Source: Rhizobium sp. CG5 (GTDB lineage: Bacteria; Pseudomonadota; Alphaproteobacteria; Rhizobiales; Rhizobiaceae). Taken from it: 64,000 bases of DNA. Made by a program: the position numbers and the translations under genes. A model generated the notes under the pieces. The model made no database searches, was not told where the DNA came from, and was given only the letters and a program-made list of their open reading frames with translations. Below are positions 43,435-52,348 of the stretch, piece by piece (position 1 is the first letter of the stretch; each line of letters opens with the position of its first letter). Location of the stretch: positions 496,001 through 560,000 of the forward strand of contig NZ_JABAEF010000001.1 of the NCBI RefSeq assembly GCF_023701945.1, given 5' to 3'.

Positions 43435-44730
43435 ATGTCGCAAAAGACAATCGCATTTTTTCCCGAAGCCGCCTTCGGCCCGGCGCTGAACTCGGTCGGC
43501 ATCGCGCAGGCCGTCGAGGCGCTCGGTCACAAGGCCGTCTTCCTGTCCGATCCGGGCTTCGTGTCAGTCTATGAGGGCTATGGCTTCGAGGCCCATCCGG
43601 TCAACCTGTCGGAGCCGATGCCGCCGGAACAGATGGCAAAGTTCTGGGAGGACTTTATCAACGGCCATATTCCGAACTTCCGCAAGAGCCCCTACGAGCA
43701 GATCGACACCTATGTGAAGGACTGCTGGACGGCGATTGTCGACAGCGCCAAATGGGCGCAGAAGGATCTTCCTGCTGTGCTGGATCGCATCAAGCCGGAT
43801 CTGATCTGCGTCGACAATGTCATCCTGTTTCCGGCCATCAAGCAGTTCGGCAAGCCTTGGGTGCGGATCATTTCCTGCTCGGAAAACGAGATCGAGGATC
43901 CGCAGATCCCGCCGCATCTGTCGGGCTGCGGCGCCAAGGATTTTGCTGGGCACGCCGCCTATCGCGATCACTTCAATGCGGTCATCAAGCCGATCCATGA
44001 CGATTTCAACGCCTTCCTGACCTCGACCGGGGAGGCGGCCTATCCGCTCGGCCAGTTCTTCGAAGCCTCGCCCTTCATGAACCTGCTGCTCTATCCGGAC
44101 GCCGTCAAGTTCGAGCGCCAACACCCGCTCGACCCCGGCCAGTTCCAGTATCTCGAGGGCTGCGTGCGCTCCGAAAAGGCCTATGACGTTCCGGTCTTCA
44201 AGGCCAATAACGACAAGCCGCTGCTCTATGTCAGCTTCGGGAGCCTCGGTGCCGGCGACACCGATCTTTTGAAACGGATCATCGCCACCGTCGGCACGCT
44301 GCCCTATCGGGCGCTGGTCAATGTCGGCGACTACAAGGACCAGTATGACACCCTGCCGGACAATGTCATCATCGACAGCTGGTTCCCGCAGCCCTCGGTG
44401 ATCCCGCAGGTCGATGCGGTCATCCACCACGGCGGCAACAACTCGTTCACCGAGTGCCTTTATTTCGGCAAGCCGGCGATCATCATGCCCTATGTCTGGG
44501 ACGGTCACGACAATGCGACGCGCGTCGACGAGACCGGCCACGGCTTCAAAATGCCGCGCTATGACTGGACCGACGAAGACCTGGCTGCCCGGCTCGATCA
44601 CATGATCAACGACCCTGCCATGAAGGCCAAGCTCTCTGCCACCTCAAGACATATGCAAAGCCAGAATGGACCGCAGAAGGCGGCCGGTATTCTGGACCAA
44701 CTCGTCAAGACGGGGGCGTTTCGTGCTTGA
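43435..44730 (+). CDS. UGT-type glycosyltransferase (GT1-like), copy B
   Basis: 431 residues from ATG at 43435 with GGGGAA upstream. It is paralogous to copy A: TIAFFPEAAFGPALNSVGIA at the start, [37 protein letters not shown] and then GNNSFTECLYFGKP in the donor-binding half. It lies only 17 bp after the ATPase gene, so it belongs to the transporter operon. Two related glycosyltransferases in divergent operons under one regulator suggest that sugar transfer is central to this pathway. Substrates are unknown. Confidence 0.83.
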   Translation: MSQKTIAFFPEAAFGPALNSVGIAQAVEALGHKAVFLSDPGFVSVYEGYGFEAHPVNLSEPMPPEQMAKFWEDFINGHIPNFRKSPYEQIDTYVKDCWTAIVDSAKWAQKDLPAVLDRIKPDLICVDNVILFPAIKQFGKPWVRIISCSENEIEDPQIPPHLSGCGAKDFAGHAAYRDHFNAVIKPIHDDFNAFLTSTGEAAYPLGQFFEASPFMNLLLYPDAVKFERQHPLDPGQFQYLEGCVRSEKAYDVPVFKANNDKPLLYVSFGSLGAGDTDLLKRIIATVGTLPYRALVNVGDYKDQYDTLPDNVIIDSWFPQPSVIPQVDAVIHHGGNNSFTECLYFGKPAIIMPYVWDGHDNATRVDETGHGFKMPRYDWTDEDLAARLDHMINDPAMKAKLSATSRHMQSQNGPQKAAGILDQLVKTGAFRA

Positions 44731-44762
44731 GGCGGCTGCATCTTTCGTGGGTATCCGTGGCT

Positions 44763-44919
44763 ACCCCCCTCTGGTCTGCCGACCATCTCCCCCTCAAGGG
44801 GGGAGATGGGATGGCGGCACCGGCTTCCCCAATTCGCGGCGCCATTTGCTGGGTGATGGTCGCGCCTCTGGGCGATCTCCCTCCTTGAGGGGGAGATGTC
44901 CGGCAGGACAGAGGGGGGT
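44763..44919. repeat. RIME-like intergenic palindromic repeat
   Basis: About 157 bp bounded by ACCCCCCTCTG and, inverted, CAGAGGGGGGT. Each arm has its own hairpin of CATCTCCCCC/GGGGGAGATG type. This matches the known Rhizobium intergenic mosaic element pattern found in many copies in Rhizobiaceae. It lies inside the operon between copy B of the glycosyltransferase and the first cupin gene, and its RNA would fold strongly. Confidence 0.8.
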
Positions 44920-44955
44920 GCTGTCCCTCGCTAACTCGACCCTGGAGGCACCTCA

Positions 44956-45318
44956 TTGACCGATACCCTGAAATCCACCGCCCCTCACATCCACGGCGCC
45001 ACCACCTTTGCCGATCTCGTCGACTGGGGCGTGCAGTCGGATGCCATCGAAGGCACGTCTCAGTCGACCGGGCGCCTGCTGTTCAAGGGACCGAACAACC
45101 AGCCGGAAACCGGGATCTGGGTGTGTACGCCCGGCCGCTGGCGGCTGTCGATCCCGCGCGACGAGTTCTGCCATTTCGTCGCCGGCTCTGCCACCTACCG
45201 CTCCGACGACGGCGAGGTCATCGAGGTCAGCGCTGGAACGGCGGTGATGTTCAAGGCCGGCTGGGCCGGCGAATGCACGGTCCACGAGACCATGCGCAAT
45301 ATCTACATGCTGGCCTGA
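44956..45318 (+). CDS. Small cupin protein (DUF861 / EutQ-like), first of a tandem pair
   Basis: 120 residues from a TTG start at 44956, supported by TGGAGG seven bases upstream. The cupin core runs from GIWVCTPGRWRLSIPRDEFC to VIEVSAGTAVMFKAGW, ending in ECTVHETMRNIYML. Its single-domain cupin_3 type occurs in ureidoglycolate lyase-like and ethanolamine-use proteins of mostly unknown function. It is about half identical by eye to the next gene. The role in the pathway is not known; an isomerase or binding role is possible. Confidence 0.8.
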   Translation: MTDTLKSTAPHIHGATTFADLVDWGVQSDAIEGTSQSTGRLLFKGPNNQPETGIWVCTPGRWRLSIPRDEFCHFVAGSATYRSDDGEVIEVSAGTAVMFKAGWAGECTVHETMRNIYMLA

Positions 45319-45342
45319 ACGGCGGCTCGAAAGGACAAGACC

Positions 45343-45690
45343 ATGACCACCGCACCCCTGATGCACAATCCGCTCGCCCAGACCGACCTGGTCGACTGGG
45401 GCACCATTCCCACCATGATCGAAGGCGTCAGCCATGTCTCCGGCCGGCTGATCCACAAAGGCCCGAACGGCGAGAGCGAATGCGGCCTGTGGATCTGCAC
45501 GCCCGGCACATGGGAGTGCCATGTGACCCGCGACGAGTTCTGCCACTTTCTGGAAGGCCGCAGCACCTATGTGCATGAGTCTGGCGAGGTGATCGAGATC
45601 ACGCCGGACACCGCCGCCTTCTTCCCGAAGGACTGGAAAGGCGTGTGCACCGTCCATGAGACGATCAAGAAAGTCTACATGATCCGCTAA
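45343..45690 (+). CDS. Small cupin protein (DUF861 / EutQ-like), second of a tandem pair
   Basis: 115 residues. The core GLWICTPGTWECHVTRDEFC, then VIEITPDTAAFFPKDWKGVC and TVHETIKKVYMI, parallels the preceding protein, so the pair arose by duplication. Histidines that could bind metal are few (DEFCHF, VHE). It is 24 bp after its paralogue and in the same operon. The two may form a heterodimer. Confidence 0.82.
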   Translation: MTTAPLMHNPLAQTDLVDWGTIPTMIEGVSHVSGRLIHKGPNGESECGLWICTPGTWECHVTRDEFCHFLEGRSTYVHESGEVIEITPDTAAFFPKDWKGVCTVHETIKKVYMIR

Positions 45691-45753
45691 GCGATGGCGC
45701 GGCCAGCATAGCCCGCGCCGATCTCCTTGAACATCTGAAGCAGGCAGGACGCC

Positions 45754-47265
45754 ATGATCCGTTTCGACATTTCCAAGCCCAGCTATTTCGCGGCGGGAGA
45801 CTACCGGCAGAGCCTCGGGCGCACCATCGAGGTGATCGATCCGGCCCGGATCGAGACGGTCGGGGTGATCCCCGAGGTCACGGAAGACGAGCTTTCCATG
45901 ACGCTGGATGCCGCAACGACAGCCCAGCGCAAATGGAAGGCACTCGATGCGAAAAGCCGGGCCACCATGCTGCACAAGGTCGCCAATTGCATCGAGGCGA
46001 CCGACATGCGGCGTTGCGCCGAGATCATGTCGCGGGAAATGGGCAAGCCCTATCCGGAGGCGATCGGCGAGGTGGCCAATTGTGCCGGCGCCTTCCGCTA
46101 TTTCGCCGAGTTGGCGCGCGACGAGGCCGGCAAGGTGGCCGGCACCACCCAGGCCGGCTCGTTCCAGTTTGCCCGCTACGAACCGCTGGGCCTGTCCGTC
46201 CACATCATGCCGTTCAATTTTCCGATCCTTCTGATGTGCTGGACGGTGGCAGCCTCGCTGGCGTCCGGCAATGGCTGCATTATCAAGCCGGCGCCGGCCA
46301 CCACCCTGTCGACGCTGGAATTCATGCAGGTCTTCGCCGATCTGCCGGAAGGCCTGATCGCTTGCCTGCCGGGCGGTGTGGAACTGGCGCAGGCGCTGAT
46401 CGCCTCGCCGAAGACCCATGCCGTCGCCTTCACCGGCTCGGTTGCTGCCGGCCGCGCGGTTGCCATGGCTGCCGCCGGCCAGATGAAGCCGGCGGTGATC
46501 GAGGCGGGCGGTTCCGATCCGATGATCATCTCCGCCCATGCCCCACTGGACATTGCCGCCGCCGGTGCCGTGACCGCCGCCTTCCACATGTCCGGCCAGG
46601 TCTGCACCTCGGCCGAGCGGTTTTTCGTCGTCGATGCCGTGTTTGACGATTTCATCGAGAAATTCGTGTCTGAAACCAGGCGGTTGCGAATCGGCAATGG
46701 TCTCAGCAAGGCCGAGATCGGGCCGCTGGTGTCCGAGGCAGCGCGGGCCAAGGTCATCCGGCTGGTCGAGGATGCGGTCGCCAAGGGTGCCAAGGTCGAG
46801 ACCGGCGGACGCATACCGCCGTCCGAGCCGATCGGCTGGTTCTATGAGCCGACCATCCTCACCGGCTGCACCGCCGACATGGCGATCATGCAGGAGGAAT
46901 GCTTCGGTCCGGTGGCGGCCGTGATGCGCGTTGCGGATTTCGACCAGGCGATCGAGAGGGCCAATGACAGCGAATTCGGCCTTGGCGCCTCGGTCTTCAC
47001 CACCTCGCTCGAAGAGGCGATGGAGGCGGCCGAAAAACTGGAGGCCGGCATGGTCTGGGTCAACAATCCGCTGATCGACAATGATGCACTGCCCTTCGGC
47101 GGCTGGAAGAAATCCGGCATCGGCCGCGAATTGTCGCGACTGGGTCTGGATACGTTTCGCCGCTCCAAGATGGTCATCATCGACCACAAGCCGGTGCGCC
47201 AGGACTGGTGGTATCCCTATCCGGATGACTGGTTCTTCGAGACCGGCGGCCGCAAGCACGTGTAG
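45754..47265 (+). CDS. Aldehyde dehydrogenase (succinate-semialdehyde-dehydrogenase-like)
   Basis: 503 residues. The elements are MPFNFPILLMCWTVAASLAS (cofactor-proximal), FTGSVAAG, the general base Glu in VIEAGGSDPM and the catalytic Cys in SGQVCTSAERFF. The N-terminal ~25 residues (FDISKPSYFAAGDYRQSLG) are unlike BetB-type enzymes. It is the second aldehyde dehydrogenase of the region, in the opposite operon from 35552, and may act on a later or different aldehyde. Confidence 0.87.
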   Translation: MIRFDISKPSYFAAGDYRQSLGRTIEVIDPARIETVGVIPEVTEDELSMTLDAATTAQRKWKALDAKSRATMLHKVANCIEATDMRRCAEIMSREMGKPYPEAIGEVANCAGAFRYFAELARDEAGKVAGTTQAGSFQFARYEPLGLSVHIMPFNFPILLMCWTVAASLASGNGCIIKPAPATTLSTLEFMQVFADLPEGLIACLPGGVELAQALIASPKTHAVAFTGSVAAGRAVAMAAAGQMKPAVIEAGGSDPMIISAHAPLDIAAAGAVTAAFHMSGQVCTSAERFFVVDAVFDDFIEKFVSETRRLRIGNGLSKAEIGPLVSEAARAKVIRLVEDAVAKGAKVETGGRIPPSEPIGWFYEPTILTGCTADMAIMQEECFGPVAAVMRVADFDQAIERANDSEFGLGASVFTTSLEEAMEAAEKLEAGMVWVNNPLIDNDALPFGGWKKSGIGRELSRLGLDTFRRSKMVIIDHKPVRQDWWYPYPDDWFFETGGRKHV

Positions 47266-47316
47266 TCGGGTCGGCCGACTGACCCGAACTGATTTCATGA
47301 TAAGAGGACTTTCGCT

Positions 47317-48504
47317 ATGATCATCACCCTTCTCGGCGGCGCCGGCTTCATGGGAGCCGGCATTGTCCGCGATCTCGTTTCCGATCGCGCCACCGTCGAC
47401 ATTACCGCCATCCGCGTCTGCGATGCGTCACGCGACAAGATGGAAGCATTGAAAGACGAGCTTGGCGATGCGCGCCTCAAGCTCATCGACCTTGATGTCA
47501 CCGACGCAGCGGCCCTTGCGGCGGTCATCACCGGCGCGGATATCTGCATCAACTGCGTGCCGACCCTGCTCGGCTTCCAGATGGCGATCTTCGAGGCGGC
47601 TCTGGCCGCCAGGGTTGCCTATATCGATCTCGGCGGGCTGGGCACGTTTACGGTCAAGCAGCTGGCCGAGCATGAGCGCTTCAAGGCGGCCGGCGTCACC
47701 GCCGTGATCGGCGTCGGCGCCGATCCGGGCATGTCGAACGTCATCTGCCGGGCGGTTGCCGACGAGCTCGACGAAATCGACAAGATCAATCTCTACTGGG
47801 CCGCCGAACTGGTCGGTGACGAGAACCCGGTTCTCGTTCCGCCCTACAGCGTCTCGACGGTGCTGGCGGAATATGCCCATGAAAGCACGCAGTTCTACGG
47901 AGGTAAGCACGTCACATGCCCGCCGATGAGCGGTAGCGAGTTTCTCGACCTGCCGGAACCCTGGGGGCGCTGCGAGTTCATGCATTCGCCGCATTCCGAG
48001 CAACTGACCGTGCCGCTTGCCGACGGCATCAAGGAAAAGGGCATTCAGGAATTTTCCTGGAAGCTGCACCTGCCGCATCGCGAGCACGAGGCCTGGGTCG
48101 GGCTGGTCAAGGCGGGGTTCGGCGACTTCAACGAGCCGGTCGAGGTCGGGGGCGTCAAGGTCCGGCCGCTCGACGTCCTCAACAAGGTGATCGAGCGCAA
48201 CATCAAGAAGAATGCCGACAGGATCCCGGCGCAGGACAGCCACGAGATCCATTTCGCGATCGGCAAGGGCCGCAAGGATGGCGTTGAAACGACGGTCACC
48301 GTCGAGGTGGTGGTCAAGCCCGATGCGCTTTATGCGCCCTATGTCGATGCCTGCACCTCGATGAACGGCTCGATCGCCGCCCAGCTGATCCTCGCCAATC
48401 CGAAGCGGCCGGGCGTCTGGGCGCCCGAGGAATATTTCGACGTTTCGACCTATTTCAAGGAGCTCGAAAAGCGCAGATTCCAGATCTCAACCAGGCGGTC
48501 TTGA
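47317..48504 (+). CDS. Saccharopine-dehydrogenase-family oxidoreductase
   Basis: 395 residues. The N-terminal Rossmann motif LLGGAGFMGAGIVRDL is followed by DVTDAAALAAVITGADICIN and GVGADPGMSNVICRAVADEL, the pattern of saccharopine dehydrogenase-like and carboxynorspermidine synthase-like proteins. Such enzymes form or cleave secondary amines between an amino acid or polyamine and an oxo acid. At the end of an amine-uptake operon it could cleave a substituted amine to the aldehyde used by the dehydrogenases (inference). Confidence 0.83.
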   Translation: MIITLLGGAGFMGAGIVRDLVSDRATVDITAIRVCDASRDKMEALKDELGDARLKLIDLDVTDAAALAAVITGADICINCVPTLLGFQMAIFEAALAARVAYIDLGGLGTFTVKQLAEHERFKAAGVTAVIGVGADPGMSNVICRAVADELDEIDKINLYWAAELVGDENPVLVPPYSVSTVLAEYAHESTQFYGGKHVTCPPMSGSEFLDLPEPWGRCEFMHSPHSEQLTVPLADGIKEKGIQEFSWKLHLPHREHEAWVGLVKAGFGDFNEPVEVGGVKVRPLDVLNKVIERNIKKNADRIPAQDSHEIHFAIGKGRKDGVETTVTVEVVVKPDALYAPYVDACTSMNGSIAAQLILANPKRPGVWAPEEYFDVSTYFKELEKRRFQISTRRS

Positions 48505-48517
48505 CGAGGCGGCTTGT

Positions 48518-49126
48518 CTAGCAGAAGCCGTTCAGCTTGAGGATCTTGTGGGCGTCGATCGAGGCGCGAAGCTTGTCCTCGGAATTGCGATCGCCGTCGT
48601 TGGCGTCCGGATGATGCATCTTGAGGCTCTGCTTGTAGCGGCGTCTGATTTCCTCCGGCGTCGCATCCGGCGACAGCCCGAGCGTTTCGAAGGCCTTGGC
48701 TTCCAGAACCTTGAGCTTGCGGCGCTGCAGATCCGCAGCGGCCACCTGGCGAAGGGCGGCGCGTTTGCGGGCGTTGATCGCCTTTGCAGAACCGGATGGT
48801 TCCGTCGAGGGAAGGGGAATCTCGGTGGCCTTGGGGGCGCCGGTGCCCTCCGTCGGGCGGCTGCCCTCTGCTGCCTCCCGCTGATAGCGCGCGATCACGG
48901 GGTCAGAGAGGTTCGGCGAGAAGTTATACCCCTTGTTATACTCCCGCACATGCTCGGTGCAGAACACCAGGTACAGGCCTTCACCGTCGCGGCCGACAGG
49001 AGCGCGCAGTGTGCCACTCTTGTCGCACCCGTCCCATTGGCATTTCGGACCGCGGGATTCCTGTTGCGGAGCGGGCTTTTTGCGGGTCGACCGCAGGCCC
49101 ACGAAAATCTTTGAATCAGACGTCAT
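48518..49126 (-). CDS. J-domain protein with N-terminal zinc-binding-like segment
   Basis: 202 residues. The C-terminal ~65 residues are a J domain (TLGLSPDATPEEIRRRYKQ, then HHPD with the HPD triad). The N-terminus has CQWDGCDKSG and VFCTEH, which could hold zinc. The middle is low-complexity. J domains stimulate Hsp70 ATPases. This architecture is common as a chromosomal gene in Rhizobiales. It is convergent with the oxidoreductase gene (13-bp gap) and seems unrelated to the flanking catabolic operons. Confidence 0.87.
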   Translation of the reverse strand: MTSDSKIFVGLRSTRKKPAPQQESRGPKCQWDGCDKSGTLRAPVGRDGEGLYLVFCTEHVREYNKGYNFSPNLSDPVIARYQREAAEGSRPTEGTGAPKATEIPLPSTEPSGSAKAINARKRAALRQVAAADLQRRKLKVLEAKAFETLGLSPDATPEEIRRRYKQSLKMHHPDANDGDRNSEDKLRASIDAHKILKLNGFC

Positions 49127-49238
49127 GGGGTCCTTATAGGTAGTGATTGTTCAGGCGGCAAGCCATACTGCAAAGCCGTTTGCGGGATGTCTAAACTGAT
49201 GGCCGCCATCCGCTTTTTCAGGGCAAGGCCTTTGCCAT

Positions 49239-50111
49239 TCAGCGTTTTCCCAACACATAGTCCCGCATGACATCGCCAAGCTTGGAGAGGTTTGCCTTCA
49301 GGTCATCGTATCCGGACGTCTTGGCACGCGTTTGCTCGTCCATGTAGAGCTTGCGGTTCAGCTCGATCTGGATGCTGTGCCGGCCTTTTGCGGGCGCGCT
49401 ATAGGCGGAGACGAGTTCCGCGCCGCGGAACGGTACGTTGAGCGACACCGAATAACCGAAGCCGCTCAGCGTTTCGGCAACGAGGTTGACGAAGTCGGGT
49501 TCGCTGGCCTGTCCGTCATAATCGCCGACGACCACATCCTTGCGCAGCGTGCCGGCCGGATCGGGCGACAGTGCATGACCGACTGCCGGCATCGAGTGGC
49601 AGTTGACGTGATAGACCTTGCCAAAGGCGCGATGGGTTTCGTCGAGCAGCCGAACGAGCGTGCTGTGATAGGGGCGCCAATAGGTGTCGATGCGATCTTC
49701 CAGCTCCTTGACCGTCAGTTTTCGGTCATGCATCGGTGTATCGCCCCAGGCGTAACGCCAGGTCAGCCCCATGCCGCGGCGCGCCGACGCATTGTCGCGG
49801 ACGGGATGGGGCCAGTCGCCCTCGACCATCTCCAGGTCGACATCCATCAGCGAGCGGTTGAGATCGAGGAAGCTGCGCGGAAATTCGGCGACCAGCAGCG
49901 GTGCGCCGATCGACGGGGCAAAGTCGAAGAGATCGTCGACATAGGTGTCGCTGGCGAGACGGATCAGATCGTCCGAAATGCTGCGGTCGAAATCCGGGAT
50001 CGTCAGGCCACTATGGGGTGAATCGAACACCATGGGAATGGCGCTGGCGGTCGGCGGGATGAGTTTCAGAACGCCGTCGATGTCGACGGGGGCAAATGTC
50101 AGGTCGGTCAT
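49239..50111 (-). CDS. N-formylglutamate-amidohydrolase-family protein
   Basis: 290 residues. Motifs are VFDSPHSG near 28-35, FPRSFLDLNR, HVNCHSMPAVG and ELNRKLYMDE, which together supply the metal and substrate ligands of the family. The classical reaction is N-formylglutamate to glutamate and formate at the end of histidine breakdown, but no hut genes are near. At the end of an operon with a gamma-glutamyltransferase-like protein it may act on another N-acyl glutamate or amino acid. Confidence 0.87.
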   Translation of the reverse strand: MTDLTFAPVDIDGVLKLIPPTASAIPMVFDSPHSGLTIPDFDRSISDDLIRLASDTYVDDLFDFAPSIGAPLLVAEFPRSFLDLNRSLMDVDLEMVEGDWPHPVRDNASARRGMGLTWRYAWGDTPMHDRKLTVKELEDRIDTYWRPYHSTLVRLLDETHRAFGKVYHVNCHSMPAVGHALSPDPAGTLRKDVVVGDYDGQASEPDFVNLVAETLSGFGYSVSLNVPFRGAELVSAYSAPAKGRHSIQIELNRKLYMDEQTRAKTSGYDDLKANLSKLGDVMRDYVLGKR

Positions 50112-50123
50112 AGGAAACCCTGT

Positions 50124-51674
50124 TCAGGCTGTGGCGGCGAAGGCGGCCGGATAGGTGATGTCGGGCATGCCGACGAAGGCATCGCCGCGCCGGCCGATCA
50201 TGCCGGGGGCGGCAAAGGGGCGGGGAAAGACGACGGCGGCTGCCGGCCGGACCTTGGCGATGGCCTCAAGTGCGGCGATCTGGTCCGCCGGCATGTCGAC
50301 ATTGACGATGACGTCGTCATGCGGCCCCGTGGTCATGCGCGGCGTGTTCATCGCCTCTTCCACGTCGAGGCCGGCATGCAGGATCATGCCCGTCAATTGC
50401 GCCAGAGACGGCACGATCTGGTTGCCGCCGGCCGCGCCATAGACGGCAAACACCCCATCGTCGTCGGTGATCGCCACCGGGCACATATTGCTCGGCGCAT
50501 AGGCCTTGGGCGTCAGCGAATTGGCGCGGCCGGGGGTTGGGTCGAACCAGGACATGCCATTGTTGAGCAGGATGCCGGTCGAGGGTGACAGGGCACGGGC
50601 CCCGAACCGGTTGAGCAGCGTGAAGGTGATCGCCACCATGCGGCCCTCGCCATCGACGGCGTTGACCTGGGTCGTGCTGGTCTTGTTGGTGGTTTCGGCC
50701 GGGTTCAACCGGCGGCGATGGGCGCCGAAACTGTCCCACAGCGCCTGCGCCATGGCGGTGAAGAAGCCGGCATCGACCGGACCCTTGCCGCGCGCCGCGT
50801 CGAAATGGCCAAGTGCGTCGAGCAGGCGCTGTCCGGCGCTGGTCTCGCCCGCCACATGCAGCGTCTTGCCCTGCAGCGCCATCTGCCGCGCCGGATAGAC
50901 GAGCGGCGCGTAATCCACCAGGTCGTCAAGCGTGATCGGGCTGCCGCCCGCTCTCAGGTCGGCCACCAGTCTTTCTCCAATGGCGCCGCCGTAGAGCGCA
51001 TCCGGTCCTTCCTCCGCCAGTTGCTCGAGTGTTCTTGCCAGCTGCTGCAGGGGCAGGGTGACACCCGGTTCCGGGACATGGCCACCGGGCAGGAAGATCG
51101 CGTTTGTGCCGGCATCCATGGCCAGGTCGCGTTCGGCCAGCGCGATCGCCAGCGTCGTGTGCCAGTCAACCTTGAGGCCGGCGCGGGCGCGGGCAATGGC
51201 CGGTTCGAGCGCGCGGTCGAAGCCGATGGTGCCGTGACGCGTCAGCGCCTCGGCAAATCCGCGCACGCAGCCGGGAACGCAGGCGGCCGTGAAGCCCTGC
51301 ACATTGCGGTTTTCAATCGAGGCGGGGTGGCCGATGAAGGTCTTGATCTGCGGATCCGGCCGGTAGAAGTCCGGGTCGAAGGACGAGGGCACGCGGCCGG
51401 TGAATTCCACGACCTCGACCGTCCCGTCCGGCTGGGCGATCAGCATGTAGCCGCAGGCGGCAAGGCTGGTCATCCACGGCTCGACGGTCTGCAGGGTGAA
51501 GGCGGCGGTCACTGCGGCATCGACGGCATTGCCGCCGGCGGCCAGGACAGCTGCGCCAGCCTCGGCCGCCGCGTAGTGCTGCGAGGTGACGACGCCGTTG
51601 CGGCTGACGCCGGCCACCTTGCGGGAGATGCCGCGCTCGACGCGCAGGTGATCGTAGTGCGGGTTCTGCATCAT
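50124..51674 (-). CDS. Gamma-glutamyltransferase-family Ntn hydrolase
   Basis: 516 residues. The autocleavage and catalytic Thr lies in NKTSTTQVNAVDGEG (a TTQ form instead of the more usual TTH). Other motifs are AAGGNAVDAAVTAAFTLQTVEP at 36-57 and GAAGGNQIVPSLAQ near 420. No signal peptide is visible at MMQNPHYDHL, so it appears cytoplasmic, unlike E. coli GGT. It probably hydrolyses a gamma-glutamyl or related amide bond in an imported peptide-like substrate. It is coupled to the RraA-like gene by ATGA. Confidence 0.85.
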   Translation of the reverse strand: MMQNPHYDHLRVERGISRKVAGVSRNGVVTSQHYAAAEAGAAVLAAGGNAVDAAVTAAFTLQTVEPWMTSLAACGYMLIAQPDGTVEVVEFTGRVPSSFDPDFYRPDPQIKTFIGHPASIENRNVQGFTAACVPGCVRGFAEALTRHGTIGFDRALEPAIARARAGLKVDWHTTLAIALAERDLAMDAGTNAIFLPGGHVPEPGVTLPLQQLARTLEQLAEEGPDALYGGAIGERLVADLRAGGSPITLDDLVDYAPLVYPARQMALQGKTLHVAGETSAGQRLLDALGHFDAARGKGPVDAGFFTAMAQALWDSFGAHRRRLNPAETTNKTSTTQVNAVDGEGRMVAITFTLLNRFGARALSPSTGILLNNGMSWFDPTPGRANSLTPKAYAPSNMCPVAITDDDGVFAVYGAAGGNQIVPSLAQLTGMILHAGLDVEEAMNTPRMTTGPHDDVIVNVDMPADQIAALEAIAKVRPAAAVVFPRPFAAPGMIGRRGDAFVGMPDITYPAAFAATA

Positions 51675-52348
51675 TTCGGCTCCAGGGCGGCAGCGACCAT
51701 GCGGCTTGCCCCCGACAGATCGCCCAGCTTTTCGCCGGCTTCGATCTTGTGCTTGTTGCGGCCGGCACGCGCCTGGCGCGCCATCGCCTCGACAATAACC
51801 TCCTCGGCCTCATCGACGGGGATGACGACGATGCCGCTGGCATCGGCGACGATCAGATCGCCCGGCAGCACGGGGACATTGCCGCAGGCGACCGGCAGGT
51901 TCAGCGAGCCGCCCAGATCGTTCAATCGCGTCGTGATGCCCGAGACGCCGGAGGCCCAGAAGGGCATGCCGAGCTCGATGATTTCCTCCACATCGGTGCA
52001 GGGGCCGTCGACCGCCACGCCGATGGCGCCGGCCGTCTTGATGGCAAAGGTAACGCCGCCGCCGATGCAGGCATGGCGCTGGTCGCCCAGCCGATCGACG
52101 ATCAGGAAATCACCGGGACGGATGACGCTGACGGCATGGTGCAGCAGGGTGGAATCGGTTGCCGGGATCGCAACCGTCACGGCCGTGCCGACGAGCGTCC
52201 GACCGGGCTCGACCACGGGTGTAATAGAGTGATGGATAAAGCCGCGGTGACGAAAATGGCCGATGGTGGCGACCTCGACACCTTCGAACCGGCGGATCAG
52301 GTCTGGATCGACCTGGCTGGGCGTTGACCCGATCTGGTATTTTTTCAT
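51671..52348 (-). CDS. RraA-family / HMG aldolase-like protein
   Basis: 225 residues. The RraA-fold segment GDLIVADASGIVVIP near 160 and the GDFLIVDRLGDQRHACIGG segment are typical. Members range from RNase E inhibitors to 4-hydroxy-4-methyl-2-oxoglutarate aldolases. In a catabolic operon the aldolase or decarboxylase role is more probable. It overlaps both neighbours by ATGA. Confidence 0.83.
   Translation of the reverse strand: MKKYQIGSTPSQVDPDLIRRFEGVEVATIGHFRHRGFIHHSITPVVEPGRTLVGTAVTVAIPATDSTLLHHAVSVIRPGDFLIVDRLGDQRHACIGGGVTFAIKTAGAIGVAVDGPCTDVEEIIELGMPFWASGVSGITTRLNDLGGSLNLPVACGNVPVLPGDLIVADASGIVVIPVDEAEEVIVEAMARQARAGRNKHKIEAGEKLGDLSGASRMVAAALEPK

Noticed and set aside
44953..47298. Minus-strand ORF of 781 codons
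   Set aside because: Runs antisense through two cupin genes and an aldehyde dehydrogenase, all of which have clear family motifs; composition is that of a shadow frame.
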